Below, piece by piece: positions 31,109 through 41,100 of a stretch of DNA of 64,000 nt. Numbering within the stretch: the stretch's first letter is position 1; every line of letters begins with the position of its first letter. Origin of the DNA: Cerrena zonata (lineage: Eukaryota > Basidiomycota > Agaricomycetes > Polyporales > Cerrenaceae); contig JASBNA010000089.1 of NCBI GenBank assembly GCA_038087015.1, forward strand, positions 62,001 to 126,000, given 5' to 3'. The position numbers and the translations under genes were made by a program. Under the pieces are notes generated by a model. It worked only from the letters and a program-made list of their open reading frames with translations. It was not told where the DNA came from and ran no database searches.

Positions 31109-32139
31109 TCATCCATTCTCTTCAAAAGGCTGGATGGTGCTAAGGTAGGCTATTTTCAGGTTGAAGTCTTGTTTGTCAGTGACTCTTCTGCGAAGGCGGT
31201 TTATAAATAGAACCATGAGGATGTACGATTTCAAGTTTGGGTTGGGTTGATGGTTGTAATTGTAATTACCAATCAAATGGTTAGTAGTCAGATCTTTTAA
31301 TAGATCTTCGGTATTGTCATTGTCGGGTGTTTGTTTTGTTTGGCTTTTGTAGTAGTTGATAACGTTCTTGCATTGGATTAGTTTATCGGCCAAATTAACG
31401 TAATGGTGTTTGTAGTAAATCAGACTAATTCGTAATTTCTTGATGAGGCTGGTTTGATTCCGGTGTTTATCATTTTCATCTTTCAACTGGTCATTTTGTT
31501 GGACTAGCTGTTTATTCTGGTACTTGAGTTCTTCCACTTGTGCCTTATATAAGTTGACTTCATTTTTATGCTTGATATTTTGGAAATTTTCGAGTTTTTT
31601 CAAATTATCAGCGTCAACTTGGGTTTTCTGTCGCTCGCCTATTCTGTCGCTCAACTTCTTTTAACTGAAGGGCTTTGAGCTCGTCGTTGCTTTTACTCAT
31701 CATTTGATTGATCGCCTTCGAGCTGGGCTTTCATCCGAATATTCTCATTCTGTAGACTAATACTATGGTTTTGATTTTGCATCAATTTTTTCTCTAATTG
31801 TTCGATCTTGTCCTTTTGTTGATTTAATTTATTGATCAATAAATTGTTACTTTCCTTCTCTTGAACCCCCCTCTTGTCCTTCTTCCCTTCACTTGATTGA
31901 ATCGGCCTATCCTGTTTGTTATTCCTTGCTTTCTCTGGTCCCTCTTTTCGGTCACTCATCTTGTTCAACTTACCCTCGTTGGGTAACTCGTACTTGTTTC
32001 TCCGGATGTGTTCGATGTTCTCCTTGAAGTCATCAAAGTAGTTGCGGCCTCCGCGCACCTCGGTGTCCTCGAGCATCTGGCGTAGCTTCAGCTTCATCTC
32101 TTCATTACCTCGTCTATACCGATATAACGTATCCTCCAT
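31109..32139 (-). CDS. unrecognised coiled-coil protein, two frameshifts
   Basis: The ATG at 32139 starts MEDTLYRYRRGNEEMKLKL. The frame stops at 31693, and the coiled coil continues in a second short frame (MMSKSNDELKALQLKEVE) and then a third (to 31109). Removing one base near 31693-31705 and one near 31655-31668 gives 342 residues. The first 60 residues look conserved (FDDFKENIEHIRRNKYEL). Charged linker and long heptad stretches follow (INKLNQQKDKIEQLEKKL; NKQLVQQNDQLKDEN), then YKHHYVNLADKLIQCKNV and a hydrophobic patch (SYILMVLFINRL). I do not recognise the family; a spindle-pole-body or cytoskeletal coiled-coil component is possible but unproved. Codons at the N-terminus are GC-ending. 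Confidence 0.6.
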
Positions 32140-32218
32140 CTTTAACGCTGTGGTGATAGACGCGTAGTTGAATCGAAACAACAAAAAAATAAAAATAAAA
32201 ATACACCGACTGGATTCA

Positions 32219-32231
32219 ACACCCGTACATC
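32219..32231 (+). promoter_or_regulatory. Rap1-like site ACACCCGTACATC
   Basis: Exact match to the Rap1 core consensus, lying between the divergent coiled-coil gene (ATG 32139) and NUR1 (ATG 32311). The identical 13-mer recurs at 63537. Binding by Rap1 in this clade is inference. Confidence 0.5.
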
Positions 32232-32310
32232 AGACGGCTATCAATTAAATATAAACAAAACTCCATCTAGCGATACAACTTGATCAATTCAGCTCCAGTC
32301 ACGCCTTATC

Positions 32311-34052
32311 ATGCCACGGAAACCATTTATAAGGAAGCAGCCGCTACTGGAGAAGATTAGGTCATACCCCTTTGATTTTCTTCTTTGGTTGAATGAGAGC
32401 AGACTATCGATAGATTGGGACTTGTACCACAGATCAATTGGTTTACCCTTAGGCTTTGGTTTAACAACCTTATTCAATGTATTGGTTAAAATAATGGATT
32501 ATTATGATACTTCCTCAGATAAAAAAGAGAATAGATTGTTCCAAATTGACTTTTACCGCTACGAACAAATTAAAAGAAGAGCCATTAAGGGCCAACCGTT
32601 GATTCAACTGACTAGTGATCGTACTACTAATAATAAATACGGAATACTTTTCATAAAACTCTTAGCGTTTTCAATATTTATGGCATCAGTAATTAACTTT
32701 ATCAAAGTGTTCTTTATAAGTTTCAAAAATTACTCCTTACTAAATTCAAGTCTTTCTAAAAAACCAAATTCAAATTCAGCTATTGAAATATCCTTGAATA
32801 ATGCAAATGAATTTGAAAATTCAATCTGGTTCAAATTAAGCCGGTTGTTTAATCAATACCCAAACCATAATCCTTCTAGCTATGAAGACGCCAATGATAG
32901 CTATAATAATGAAAGCTTTCTCGATGACGATACTACCGAAGAAATTAATCTAATTGAAAAAAAAATTTGGCAATTGAAAGTTTGGTCACCAACAAAATTC
33001 CCTCTCTACTTATTCATTTCTTTAATCCAGTCACTTTGATGATCTTGAAGTTTTTGTCTTCAACAACGGCAATCTTGAAATTATTTACAATCGTAATTCC
33101 TTCAGTATCTGCTTTAAATTATTTATTGATCTCGAATTTTTTAACTTTAATGAATGATAAACAGATTCTTTATCAAGAAATGTTTGGTGAATATAATGAT
33201 AAATTCGTGAAACCAAAGACTTCAACTTTGAAGAAAAATGCAATTGTTGATGCTACTTTTGGGCCTAATATTCCTGCTCAATACGTTGTTAATCATGATT
33301 CGAAAGCTCACTTACTCACCGATAAACTGAAAGTTTTCATAACTCATGATATCAATGGTAAGCCTTTTAATAGCGTCAATATTAAAAATTCACAAACTTT
33401 ACCAAATACTTTACTCCCAAGCTCTACCAAAGATGATTTACAAAGACTTCATTTTTTAGAAGCCAAATTGAATTTTGAAAAAGAACAGTTAGAAAAGGAA
33501 AAAACCCTTCTTTTGAAAAATAAAGATTGGAGAGATCGGGAATTATATGAAAGGAAATTAATCAATCGTGAATTAAGAGATCGCGAATTAAGAGATCGTG
33601 AATTAAGAGATCGTGAAAGATCTTTTGTTAATGACTCTTTCCAACATCATACTCTTTCAGAATTATATGATTTACAAAAAAGATCTCATTATAGTGATAG
33701 TGAAGATGATGAATCCCAACCTAATTGGATAAGTCGATCAACTCCTTATGTTCCCAAATTTTCAAGTTCGATTCATGGTAGCAGACTATCTGATAATCAT
33801 AAACCTGATTTAAACCCCAACAAAATTCTTCCTTCATTATCAAGCTCGAGGTTTATTCTGCCTAGTCATGGATTATCTTCAAGATCTCCAAGTCCCCAGA
33901 AATCAATGCATGACCTATATAGAAGTCCAAATCCTGTCAAGTATGAACATGGCTCAAATCCATCCTCAGTGAGAAGTTTAAGTCCTTCTAGAAGAACAAT
34001 GAGTCCTCCGAGATATCCTCAATCGGATCTTTCAAGGCGTCAATATAGATAA
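32311..34052 (+). CDS. NUR1: Nur1: nuclear rim membrane protein, one frameshift
   Basis: Inner nuclear membrane protein that with Heh1/Lrs4-Csm1 tethers rDNA to the nuclear rim. The N-terminus RKPFIRKQPLLEKIRSYPFD and LPLGFGLTTLFNVLVKIMD fit the family. Membrane segments near LLAFSIFMASVINFIKVFFI and LMILKFLSSTTAILKLFTIV flank an acidic linker, then NDKQILYQEMFGEYNDKFVK is the conserved block. The C-terminus is Ser/Arg-rich with a 15-bp tandem repeat coding for RELRD. The frame breaks near 33024-33035; one restored base gives 580 residues. Confidence 0.85.
33567..33611 (+). repeat. in-frame 15-bp tandem repeat (RELRD x3) in NUR1
   Basis: Three near-identical copies of CGTGAATTAAGAGAT (one has CGC) plus a partial fourth. 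It encodes a charged helical repeat in a coiled region. Confidence 0.9.
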
Positions 34053-34101
34053 CTACAGTGATTGTCTCTAACTTAATATATATTTAATGTACACGATTCC
34101 C

Positions 34102-35430
34102 TTATAATTCATTGAATCCAAAGAAAAATTTGAGAGTTTTACCCCAAATCCCTAATTTTTCATCATTTTTCTTATCAACTTCGGGTTTAGTTGGGTCATT
34201 AGCTTTCAAAAACAATCCTGATCCATCTTTAATATCTAGTCTTTTAACATAAGCACCTTGGATGTCACTGGATTCGCCTGGATTACCAATGGTGTCAAGT
34301 TTTTTTGATTTATCTAACAGTCTACGTAACTCGAAATCCCCACCAATATCCTCATTTTCGGTTAATTTTCTTTTTTGTAATTTTTCAATTGCATTTCTTG
34401 TATATGGAATAACTCCTAATAAATGTCCGTTGAATACTGTACCATTTTCTTGTAATGCATCAATGGCTGAAGATGGATTATCATATGTAATCTTAACCCA
34501 AGATTCGCCACTAAATATAGGAACAATTAATTTATTATTATCTAAAGTTTGGTTAATCAAACTATTACCGGCACCTTTAGACGCACTCTTATTAATTTCA
34601 AAATCTTCTAAAACATTACCCAATTCCAGAAAATGTAAAATTACTTGATTTGCCATTGATTCAGGGTATCCAAACACTAAAATGGCTGTTTCTCCATGAT
34701 TCAATGGGTTACTAGACGACGAAGATGCTTTACCATTAGCGGTGGCAGAGGTTGTCCCTGCTTGTTTAGTATCGTTATTTTCAATGGCCACCAAATCAGT
34801 GGAGCCCTTATTAGTGAAAACGTTATTATAATTCTTTGGATCTTTATTGATAAAGGAGTCTGGATGCTGACTAGAAGGTCTATTAAGTGAAATCAATACC
34901 TCATCATTCAAATCGAATATTGACCTAGATGGTGGCAAGTCTTCATTATTATTATACAAGGGGAACTCTTCATTAATAGTTTCATTGACTGTATCATGAT
35001 ATTTCAGTAAATCTCCACTACTGATATCAAAATCCGATATTCCGGAGCCGGTGGTTATTGATTTACGTTGTTTGGATCCAAAGGATACCAAATTATATTC
35101 ATTAGAAGCATCAGTATCTAATAAACTTTTAACACTGTTTTTAGAGTCACCTCTGTTGGATTTATCATTTTTAGAATCACCATTGGTTGACGATGCTGAT
35201 GTGCTTTGGAAAGCAGACTTTCGTTTCGGCACTAGATGATTAGTAATGGTTCTTTTCTTAGTATGTTCAAACCAAATTGGCCCATTGGCATTATGTTGAG
35301 GTGCACTAGCGCTACCGGTGCCATGACTATTAGATGCATTATTGGCTCCTGCAGAACCTACACCGCCAAAGAGCAGTGACTGTGTTGCGGTACCACCACT
35401 ACCACTGGAGTTACCAAATAAACCAGACAT
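34102..35430 (-). CDS. NUP53: Nup53/Nup59-type nucleoporin (RRM_Nup35)
   Basis: 442 residues. A Gly/Ser/Asn-rich N-terminus with single FG motifs (SGLFGNSSG, LLFGG) is followed by the Nup35-type RRM (TAILVFGYPESMANQVILHF, then SWVKITYDNPSSAIDALQEN, HLLGVIPYTRNAIEKLQ). The C-terminal amphipathic helix GIWGKTLKFFFGFNEL binds the nuclear envelope membrane. These are the hallmarks of Nup53/Asm4 in the Nic96 complex; CTG-clade yeasts may have a single copy, so the S. cerevisiae paralogue name is approximate. The frame is clean. Confidence 0.88.
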   Translation of the reverse strand: MSGLFGNSSGSGGTATQSLLFGGVGSAGANNASNSHGTGSASAPQHNANGPIWFEHTKKRTITNHLVPKRKSAFQSTSASSTNGDSKNDKSNRGDSKNSVKSLLDTDASNEYNLVSFGSKQRKSITTGSGISDFDISSGDLLKYHDTVNETINEEFPLYNNNEDLPPSRSIFDLNDEVLISLNRPSSQHPDSFINKDPKNYNNVFTNKGSTDLVAIENNDTKQAGTTSATANGKASSSSSNPLNHGETAILVFGYPESMANQVILHFLELGNVLEDFEINKSASKGAGNSLINQTLDNNKLIVPIFSGESWVKITYDNPSSAIDALQENGTVFNGHLLGVIPYTRNAIEKLQKRKLTENEDIGGDFELRRLLDKSKKLDTIGNPGESSDIQGAYVKRLDIKDGSGLFLKANDPTKPEVDKKNDEKLGIWGKTLKFFFGFNEL

Positions 35431-35649
35431 ATATAAGCTATTTATAATTGAATATTCGTCAATATTCTGGAATACCTTGTTTTGTAGATGTTGATGTTTT
35501 CAATTTTTTTTCGCTTTTCCAAATGAACCTGCTTTTTCGGTACTGCACACTTTTTTTCTCACTACTTCAAATTTTTTTGCTCTTCTCGAATCAAGTCAAA
35601 GCATCTTGGTGATATCTGCACAGAATATAAGGCCAGAAGAGATTGAATT

Positions 35650-36513
35650 ATGATATTATCACCAGCTGAGAGAGCGTATCTACATGATTCCTTGTGCCAG
35701 TCGCCGCCTATCAGACCGGATTCAAGAAGTGAGCACCGGTTCCGTCCTCTAGAGGCAAAAACATCATTTCTTCCAGGATCTAATGGTTCCGCTAGAATAA
35801 GGTTAATGGATGGTAGTGAATGTATAGTGAGTGTTAAATCTAAGGTTGTTCTTATAGATAGAGAACCCAACTTGATTGAATGTGATGTTGATGTTGCAGG
35901 GTTTAGAGATGATTCCAATTTCGTAGGAAATTTAAAGTTCAACTTGACTAACTTATTGATGAAAAATTTCCCATTCAAATACTTGAAACTAACCACTAAA
36001 TATGCTTTTAAACTTTTCATAGATTGTATTGTGATCAGTCATTCGTCTTACCCATTGACTTTATTATCCTTAACTTCATATTTGGCATTGAAAACCACTC
36101 GTTTACCATTATTAGTTAGTGAAATTGATGATGCAGAAATCGAAGAACAACCAACTTTCTCCGATGACTGGGAGAATGCCCAATTATTACTGACACTTTT
36201 CAAGACTGATAAGTTTCAACCACCTCTTTTCATAACATTAGGTGTCATTGGTGATAATCTTTTATTCGATCCATCGCTTGAAGAAGAACAGGTTTTGGAG
36301 AACGGTTTAATTATTGGTTGGTACGATAATAAGGTTATTACTCCAATTTCAAATATTAATTTGGCTGTTAATTCGAATAACAGTAATTTCAAGGGTCTCA
36401 AACCACAGTCAATAGTGAAAGCCATATCAATGGTGAATAAATACTGTGGAGCCATTGTCCATGCCTTAGATACTCTTGTGGAACAAGATGATGATGATGG
36501 AGAAATTTTTTAA
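35650..36513 (+). CDS. RRP42: Rrp42: exosome core (RNase PH-like) subunit
   Basis: 287 residues. The N-terminus (LSPAERAYLHDSLCQSPPIR PDSR, split here only for length), the core NGSARIRLMDGSECIVSVKS and KLTTKYAFKLFIDCIVISHS match Rrp42. Phosphorolytic residues are not expected in eukaryotic ring subunits. It forms the PH-like ring with Rrp4 (encoded at 55 kb in this window) as a cap subunit. It is divergent from NUP53 with 219 bp between ATGs. Confidence 0.93.
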   Translation: MILSPAERAYLHDSLCQSPPIRPDSRSEHRFRPLEAKTSFLPGSNGSARIRLMDGSECIVSVKSKVVLIDREPNLIECDVDVAGFRDDSNFVGNLKFNLTNLLMKNFPFKYLKLTTKYAFKLFIDCIVISHSSYPLTLLSLTSYLALKTTRLPLLVSEIDDAEIEEQPTFSDDWENAQLLLTLFKTDKFQPPLFITLGVIGDNLLFDPSLEEEQVLENGLIIGWYDNKVITPISNINLAVNSNNSNFKGLKPQSIVKAISMVNKYCGAIVHALDTLVEQDDDDGEIF

Positions 36514-36591
36514 TTTTATTGAATTTTTTTCAAATAGAGCATGTTTTATATACCATTATGTACAATAGTTTTAATAAATAAATAGATTATT

Positions 36592-39500
36592 TTAACAATG
36601 TTGAGTAGAGTATGCATGAACAATAATAGCAGTAGCTGTTTGAATATTCATGGATCTAATAACACCAACTTGCTTAATTTCAACGCACATATCTAACTCA
36701 GCTAATAAATCACCAGGAACACCTTCTTTTTCTTTACCAATTAAAATTAAGGATTTTTTAGGGAATTGTAAATTAGAATTTAACTCGACGGAATTAGTGG
36801 TTTGTTCTAAACCAATTAAAGTATAACCTTCTTTCTTCTTTTCTCTTAAAAATTCAATGATCCCGTTTTCTTTAACTTCAATCATAGGCATCCAGTAGTC
36901 AGCAGTAACAGCAACGTTCTTAAATTGAGGATGATTTTTCACCCTAATGTCATTTAATGTGAGTAAACCAGCACCTAATACATCACATAACCTACAAATA
37001 CCTCCCAAGTTTGGTGGTTTATCAACTAATGAAGATACCACAATTAAGTCACTACGGACAATGTCCCCACCACGAGCAGTTTCATCAACATCCATGACAG
37101 TTGACCAGGCTCCACTCTTCGTTTGAAGGGTGGCTTGTTGACCCTTTTCATTTGTTGACCCGATTTTGTTATTTGAGTTCAAATTTTCAGGAATTTTGTT
37201 GTTCTTACAGACTCTTATCCATAATTCCTTCAAATCTTGCCCAACAGGGTTTTGCAAATTATCGATTTGAGCTTGACTTAAATGTTTATTATAGTCTTCT
37301 TTTCTGATGAAATCAATGTCGGACCTGTCACTAACTCTTAACAAGACACTTCCAGTCATACCCACTAAAGTGAAATCACCTAAAATATCCCACAACAAAG
37401 CATCTCCACTTCTATAAGATCCAAAAGCATCAGAAGAAACAGCAGATTTGTACAAGTTCTCAGACATTTGAATAATGTCTGGGTTGATTGGCAACTTCTT
37501 CTTCATAATCTCTGGATAAATTGAACAATTCAAAGAAAGAGAGAAATGTCTAGTAGTGGCTTTGTTTGATGTGGCCCCAGGGAAAAGCACAGATAAAAAC
37601 TTGGTTAAATATTCAGCTTCTTTTGATGTTGTTAAATGTTGAATTGATAAATACAATATTCTCTCGTAAGCAGTAATTAAGGTTGGTTTCACTGAATTAC
37701 TGTCCATTCCAATTTTGAACTTTTCGAGCATTATATCAATATATTTAGGTTCTCTCAACAATATTATTGCCGTAATCCATTCAAGATAAACTCTAGCCAA
37801 TGGACTAGGCTCGGTACCAAGTAAAGCCATGAAGTCATCAATAATAAGACTTGAATCTATCTTCTGGATTATTGATAAGATCACGGTAAGTAATTGGATT
37901 CTTCTCCATTCTTGGAATCCATCATTTTGCTTAATAACTTGATGCAAGTGGTACTCTTCTTCTTTACTACGAATAAATTGGAAAATCAGAAGAGCAAATT
38001 CACTTGTTTGGATAGAATTAATCAAAACTATGGCATTGATACGACCGCTTATTTCCTCTGCACCATAATATTTGGTATAAATATTCGAACCAGCTGCTGA
38101 GGAAATCTGTTTATCGTAGAGACTGGCAATGATATTCTCCAATCTGAAGATATTAGACCTTAATTGATAACTCATGAATGATTCTACTAATACTTCAGGG
38201 AGCCAAATCAATTTTTCGAAAGTTTGATGATCTTTTATCTGGAAATTGGATAAATTCTTAGTCAATGTTGGTAAGAAACACCTTCTACCATAGGATAATT
38301 CTATTATGGATTTACTAAAATTGAGTAAGTGAGAGGCGACAAATTCATCATGAGTTGAATGAGACAAGATGAATGGATCAATGAAGGTATCGATCATTAA
38401 AACATGTAAGTTTTTCTGACTCAATTGCAATCTGGATGAACATAAATTGGACCATATTTCAGATAAAGTTTCTACTAGACGTGGAACTAATTCACTGGAA
38501 AGATTTTCTTGTTTAACGATACTATTTAGCAAAAGTACCGTGTGAAAGTTAGTTTCATAATTAGTTGAGCTTACAATTAATAAGCTTAAAATATCATCAA
38601 TTTCAGTACTTTCGCAACCAATTTTAGAGGTGAGAATGGATAAGAATCTGAAGAACTGACCATATAAAGCATCTTTCACCCTATAGAAATTCTTAATTAG
38701 TCTAGCAGGCTCAGAAGAGTTATTCAATAATATTTCACGGTTGAATTTAAGCAACGAATTGATGGTGAAAATTTCATGATTTTCAATATCGGACAATTGG
38801 TAAGCTTCGAAAAGATTATTGAACACTTTAAATTTGTCTGCAGCAGCCTTTAAGTGATGGTGATCATCAGATTGAACGTCTTGATTAATAGTGGCCCAAA
38901 GCTCAATTAACTTGATATTAGTAGGTAAAATTTGCTTATAGTTTAAGAAATCAACTTTGGAGAATTCTTCATAAGCCTCTTCTGATTTTTCACCAGTGGC
39001 CAACTCAGTAATGCAACGAGCAATACTTTCATTACTACCCAAGGAAATATTAGTCTGAAGTAACTTGGCTAATAAAACATTGGATTGGTTTTCAAGGTTG
39101 ATAGAATTGGTCATTTTATTGGAGATGAGCATAAGAATAATCTTTATATCTGCAGAGACAGATTCGCTTTCGATCATCGAGGTTATCTTAGTCTGAGTGA
39201 TTTGATTTTCCTGGAAATACTCAACAACGAGATCCAAGTTTTCATTCAAAACAGCATAACCATTGAATTTGGTGAATTTGATAAGAAGATCAAGAAATAC
39301 ATTCAAATCAGAAAGTTGAAAATTCAACAAGAGCCTTAAATTGAGAGTTTGAACGGTGGTTTCTAATACAGGACCCTCTGAACTTACTTCAATCAATTTA
39401 AGCAAAAGTTCATCATGTTTCCCAAGTTGTAAAACTCTTCTTTTCTTCAAGCCTGAAAGTATACCGTAAGTGACATAAATTCTTGCTGGGTCGAAAGCAT

Positions 39501-40866
39501 CTTTTAAACTGACTAATACTTTCAAAGTAGAGTAAACAACTGCTTGAAATTCTTCATCAGTTTTCAAATTAGAAATGATACTTTGAATGAAACTAGCCAA
39601 TCTGTCTGCATGTTCACAATGATTTTCATTTGTATCATCAGACTGAAGAACAGCAAAGTGAGATGCCATCATAGCATATGGTAAATAGGTTTGTTCATAG
39701 AATGGCAAGCTATGTTTTAATAAATATAAATTTTGTGATGGAATCGATAATAAAATGTTAAGGGAAAATTTTCTTACTGAATCCATACCAGCTTTGAATC
39801 CGGTTGATAACAAACCAAACCCCCAAGAGGGATGTATTAAAGAGTCTGGAAGAATTAAACCAATAAGATCATTAATACCACCTTGAGCTTGATGCAATGA
39901 AGTATCGATTCCCAAGATTTCAAACAATGTAGAGAATCTTGACCATTCCCTCAAATATTGATCTTTCTTTGAAGGATCCCACGAGAATATTTCATTCTTG
40001 ACTGGAACTGCAATCAATTTGAGAGACAATTGTAATATAGACAAGCAAAATTTTCTATGTTCATGAGCATCACTGACTAAACCATGCTGTAAAACTTGCC
40101 AATAATGTTGTAATTGAATGATTTCATGTTGATAAATTGAGTCCTCAACCAATTTTTGATTATCATTTGTCAAATATCTTAACCATACTATAAAAGCATG
40201 ATCCATGTGCAGTTTAACTTGAGATTTTTCTAAATTGAATATAACATCCCAAATAAACTTACTGCTTTGATTCTGTATGACAATACTATCGATTTCCCAA
40301 CGTAAGCATTGCATAGCCAAGTTACTAACGTTTTCTTCGTTGTGTCCGATGAAAAAACAGATGATCCTATCGAGAGATGAGGTCTTTTGATCTTTCAACT
40401 TGGCATGGATGAAAAAGTAATTCAAAAACTCAAAAAGAGTTACAATGGGTTCATCAGTAAGCTGCAAATCAGCTTTAGAACTCGAAATCAGGTCTGCTAA
40501 ATACTCCGGTAAGATCTCATTTCTAAACGAAATAAGAAACTTAGGCAAGCTTTCATGAATATATGCAGACAAATGGCAATGACATCTATCCAAAATGTCA
40601 TCATATAATTGAGGTAACTCTTCAGCTAATGTAAGAATGTGACCATAATCACTCTCAGAACACTTGCCATCTATAATACTGAACACAAACTTTTGAATCA
40701 CTGGATAAACTCCACGAATTGCATTATGATCTAACTCTTTCAATAAGTCACATAAGGCTGTCACACTTTCAGTATTAGAACCAAGGTCCTTCGACAAGTC
40801 CTCAACGGCTTGCACTCTTTGCTCCTGGCTCAAGTATTTGCTTATAAGCAACAAAGAACTCAGCAT
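36592..40866 (-). CDS. TRM3: Trm3: tRNA Gm18 2'-O-methyltransferase
   Basis: 1424 residues, close to S. cerevisiae Trm3. The long N-terminal part is alpha-helical repeat. The last 160 residues form the SPOUT (SpoU) domain: DKPPNLGGICRLCDVLGAG (motif 1), KKSLILIGKEKEGVPGDLL (motif 2) and QVGVIRSMNIQTATAIIVHA (motif 3, the knot). It methylates the ribose of G18 in tRNA D-loops. The frame is open across 4.3 kb without a break, in contrast to several neighbours. A 43-base poly(T) tract lies just upstream. Confidence 0.95.
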   Translation of the reverse strand: MLSSLLLISKYLSQEQRVQAVEDLSKDLGSNTESVTALCDLLKELDHNAIRGVYPVIQKFVFSIIDGKCSESDYGHILTLAEELPQLYDDILDRCHCHLSAYIHESLPKFLISFRNEILPEYLADLISSSKADLQLTDEPIVTLFEFLNYFFIHAKLKDQKTSSLDRIICFFIGHNEENVSNLAMQCLRWEIDSIVIQNQSSKFIWDVIFNLEKSQVKLHMDHAFIVWLRYLTNDNQKLVEDSIYQHEIIQLQHYWQVLQHGLVSDAHEHRKFCLSILQLSLKLIAVPVKNEIFSWDPSKKDQYLREWSRFSTLFEILGIDTSLHQAQGGINDLIGLILPDSLIHPSWGFGLLSTGFKAGMDSVRKFSLNILLSIPSQNLYLLKHSLPFYEQTYLPYAMMASHFAVLQSDDTNENHCEHADRLASFIQSIISNLKTDEEFQAVVYSTLKVLVSLKDAFDPARIYVTYGILSGLKKRRVLQLGKHDELLLKLIEVSSEGPVLETTVQTLNLRLLLNFQLSDLNVFLDLLIKFTKFNGYAVLNENLDLVVEYFQENQITQTKITSMIESESVSADIKIILMLISNKMTNSINLENQSNVLLAKLLQTNISLGSNESIARCITELATGEKSEEAYEEFSKVDFLNYKQILPTNIKLIELWATINQDVQSDDHHHLKAAADKFKVFNNLFEAYQLSDIENHEIFTINSLLKFNREILLNNSSEPARLIKNFYRVKDALYGQFFRFLSILTSKIGCESTEIDDILSLLIVSSTNYETNFHTVLLLNSIVKQENLSSELVPRLVETLSEIWSNLCSSRLQLSQKNLHVLMIDTFIDPFILSHSTHDEFVASHLLNFSKSIIELSYGRRCFLPTLTKNLSNFQIKDHQTFEKLIWLPEVLVESFMSYQLRSNIFRLENIIASLYDKQISSAAGSNIYTKYYGAEEISGRINAIVLINSIQTSEFALLIFQFIRSKEEEYHLHQVIKQNDGFQEWRRIQLLTVILSIIQKIDSSLIIDDFMALLGTEPSPLARVYLEWITAIILLREPKYIDIMLEKFKIGMDSNSVKPTLITAYERILYLSIQHLTTSKEAEYLTKFLSVLFPGATSNKATTRHFSLSLNCSIYPEIMKKKLPINPDIIQMSENLYKSAVSSDAFGSYRSGDALLWDILGDFTLVGMTGSVLLRVSDRSDIDFIRKEDYNKHLSQAQIDNLQNPVGQDLKELWIRVCKNNKIPENLNSNNKIGSTNEKGQQATLQTKSGAWSTVMDVDETARGGDIVRSDLIVVSSLVDKPPNLGGICRLCDVLGAGLLTLNDIRVKNHPQFKNVAVTADYWMPMIEVKENGIIEFLREKKKEGYTLIGLEQTTNSVELNSNLQFPKKSLILIGKEKEGVPGDLLAELDMCVEIKQVGVIRSMNIQTATAIIVHAYSTQHC

Positions 40867-40922
40867 TGCTTCTGAAATACCCGTAGATAACTGTTTGCAA
40901 CTAAAAGCTCTTCGGTGACTAC

Positions 40923-40926
<4 letters not shown>

Positions 40927-40969
<43 letters not shown>
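40927..40969. repeat. poly(dT) tract of 43 bases
   Basis: Uninterrupted T43 on the plus strand in the 234-bp divergent promoter between TRM3 (ATG 40866) and the DUF3445 gene (ATG 41101). It is by far the longest homopolymer in the window. Confidence 0.95.
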
Positions 40970-41100
40970 CCGAGAAAAAACCGGCCTTTAGAGATCCCGG
41001 AACAGGAGTTTTACGATTGTTATCTCATTTAATAGATTGAATTGAAAAGAGGATGAAAAAAAAAATGAATCATTTCACTTCCAACTAGACGAAACCAAAG

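Noticed and set aside
32160..32165. ACGCGT just upstream of the coiled-coil gene
   Set aside because: Only 21 bp from the ATG, probably inside the 5' UTR; not convincing as a promoter element.
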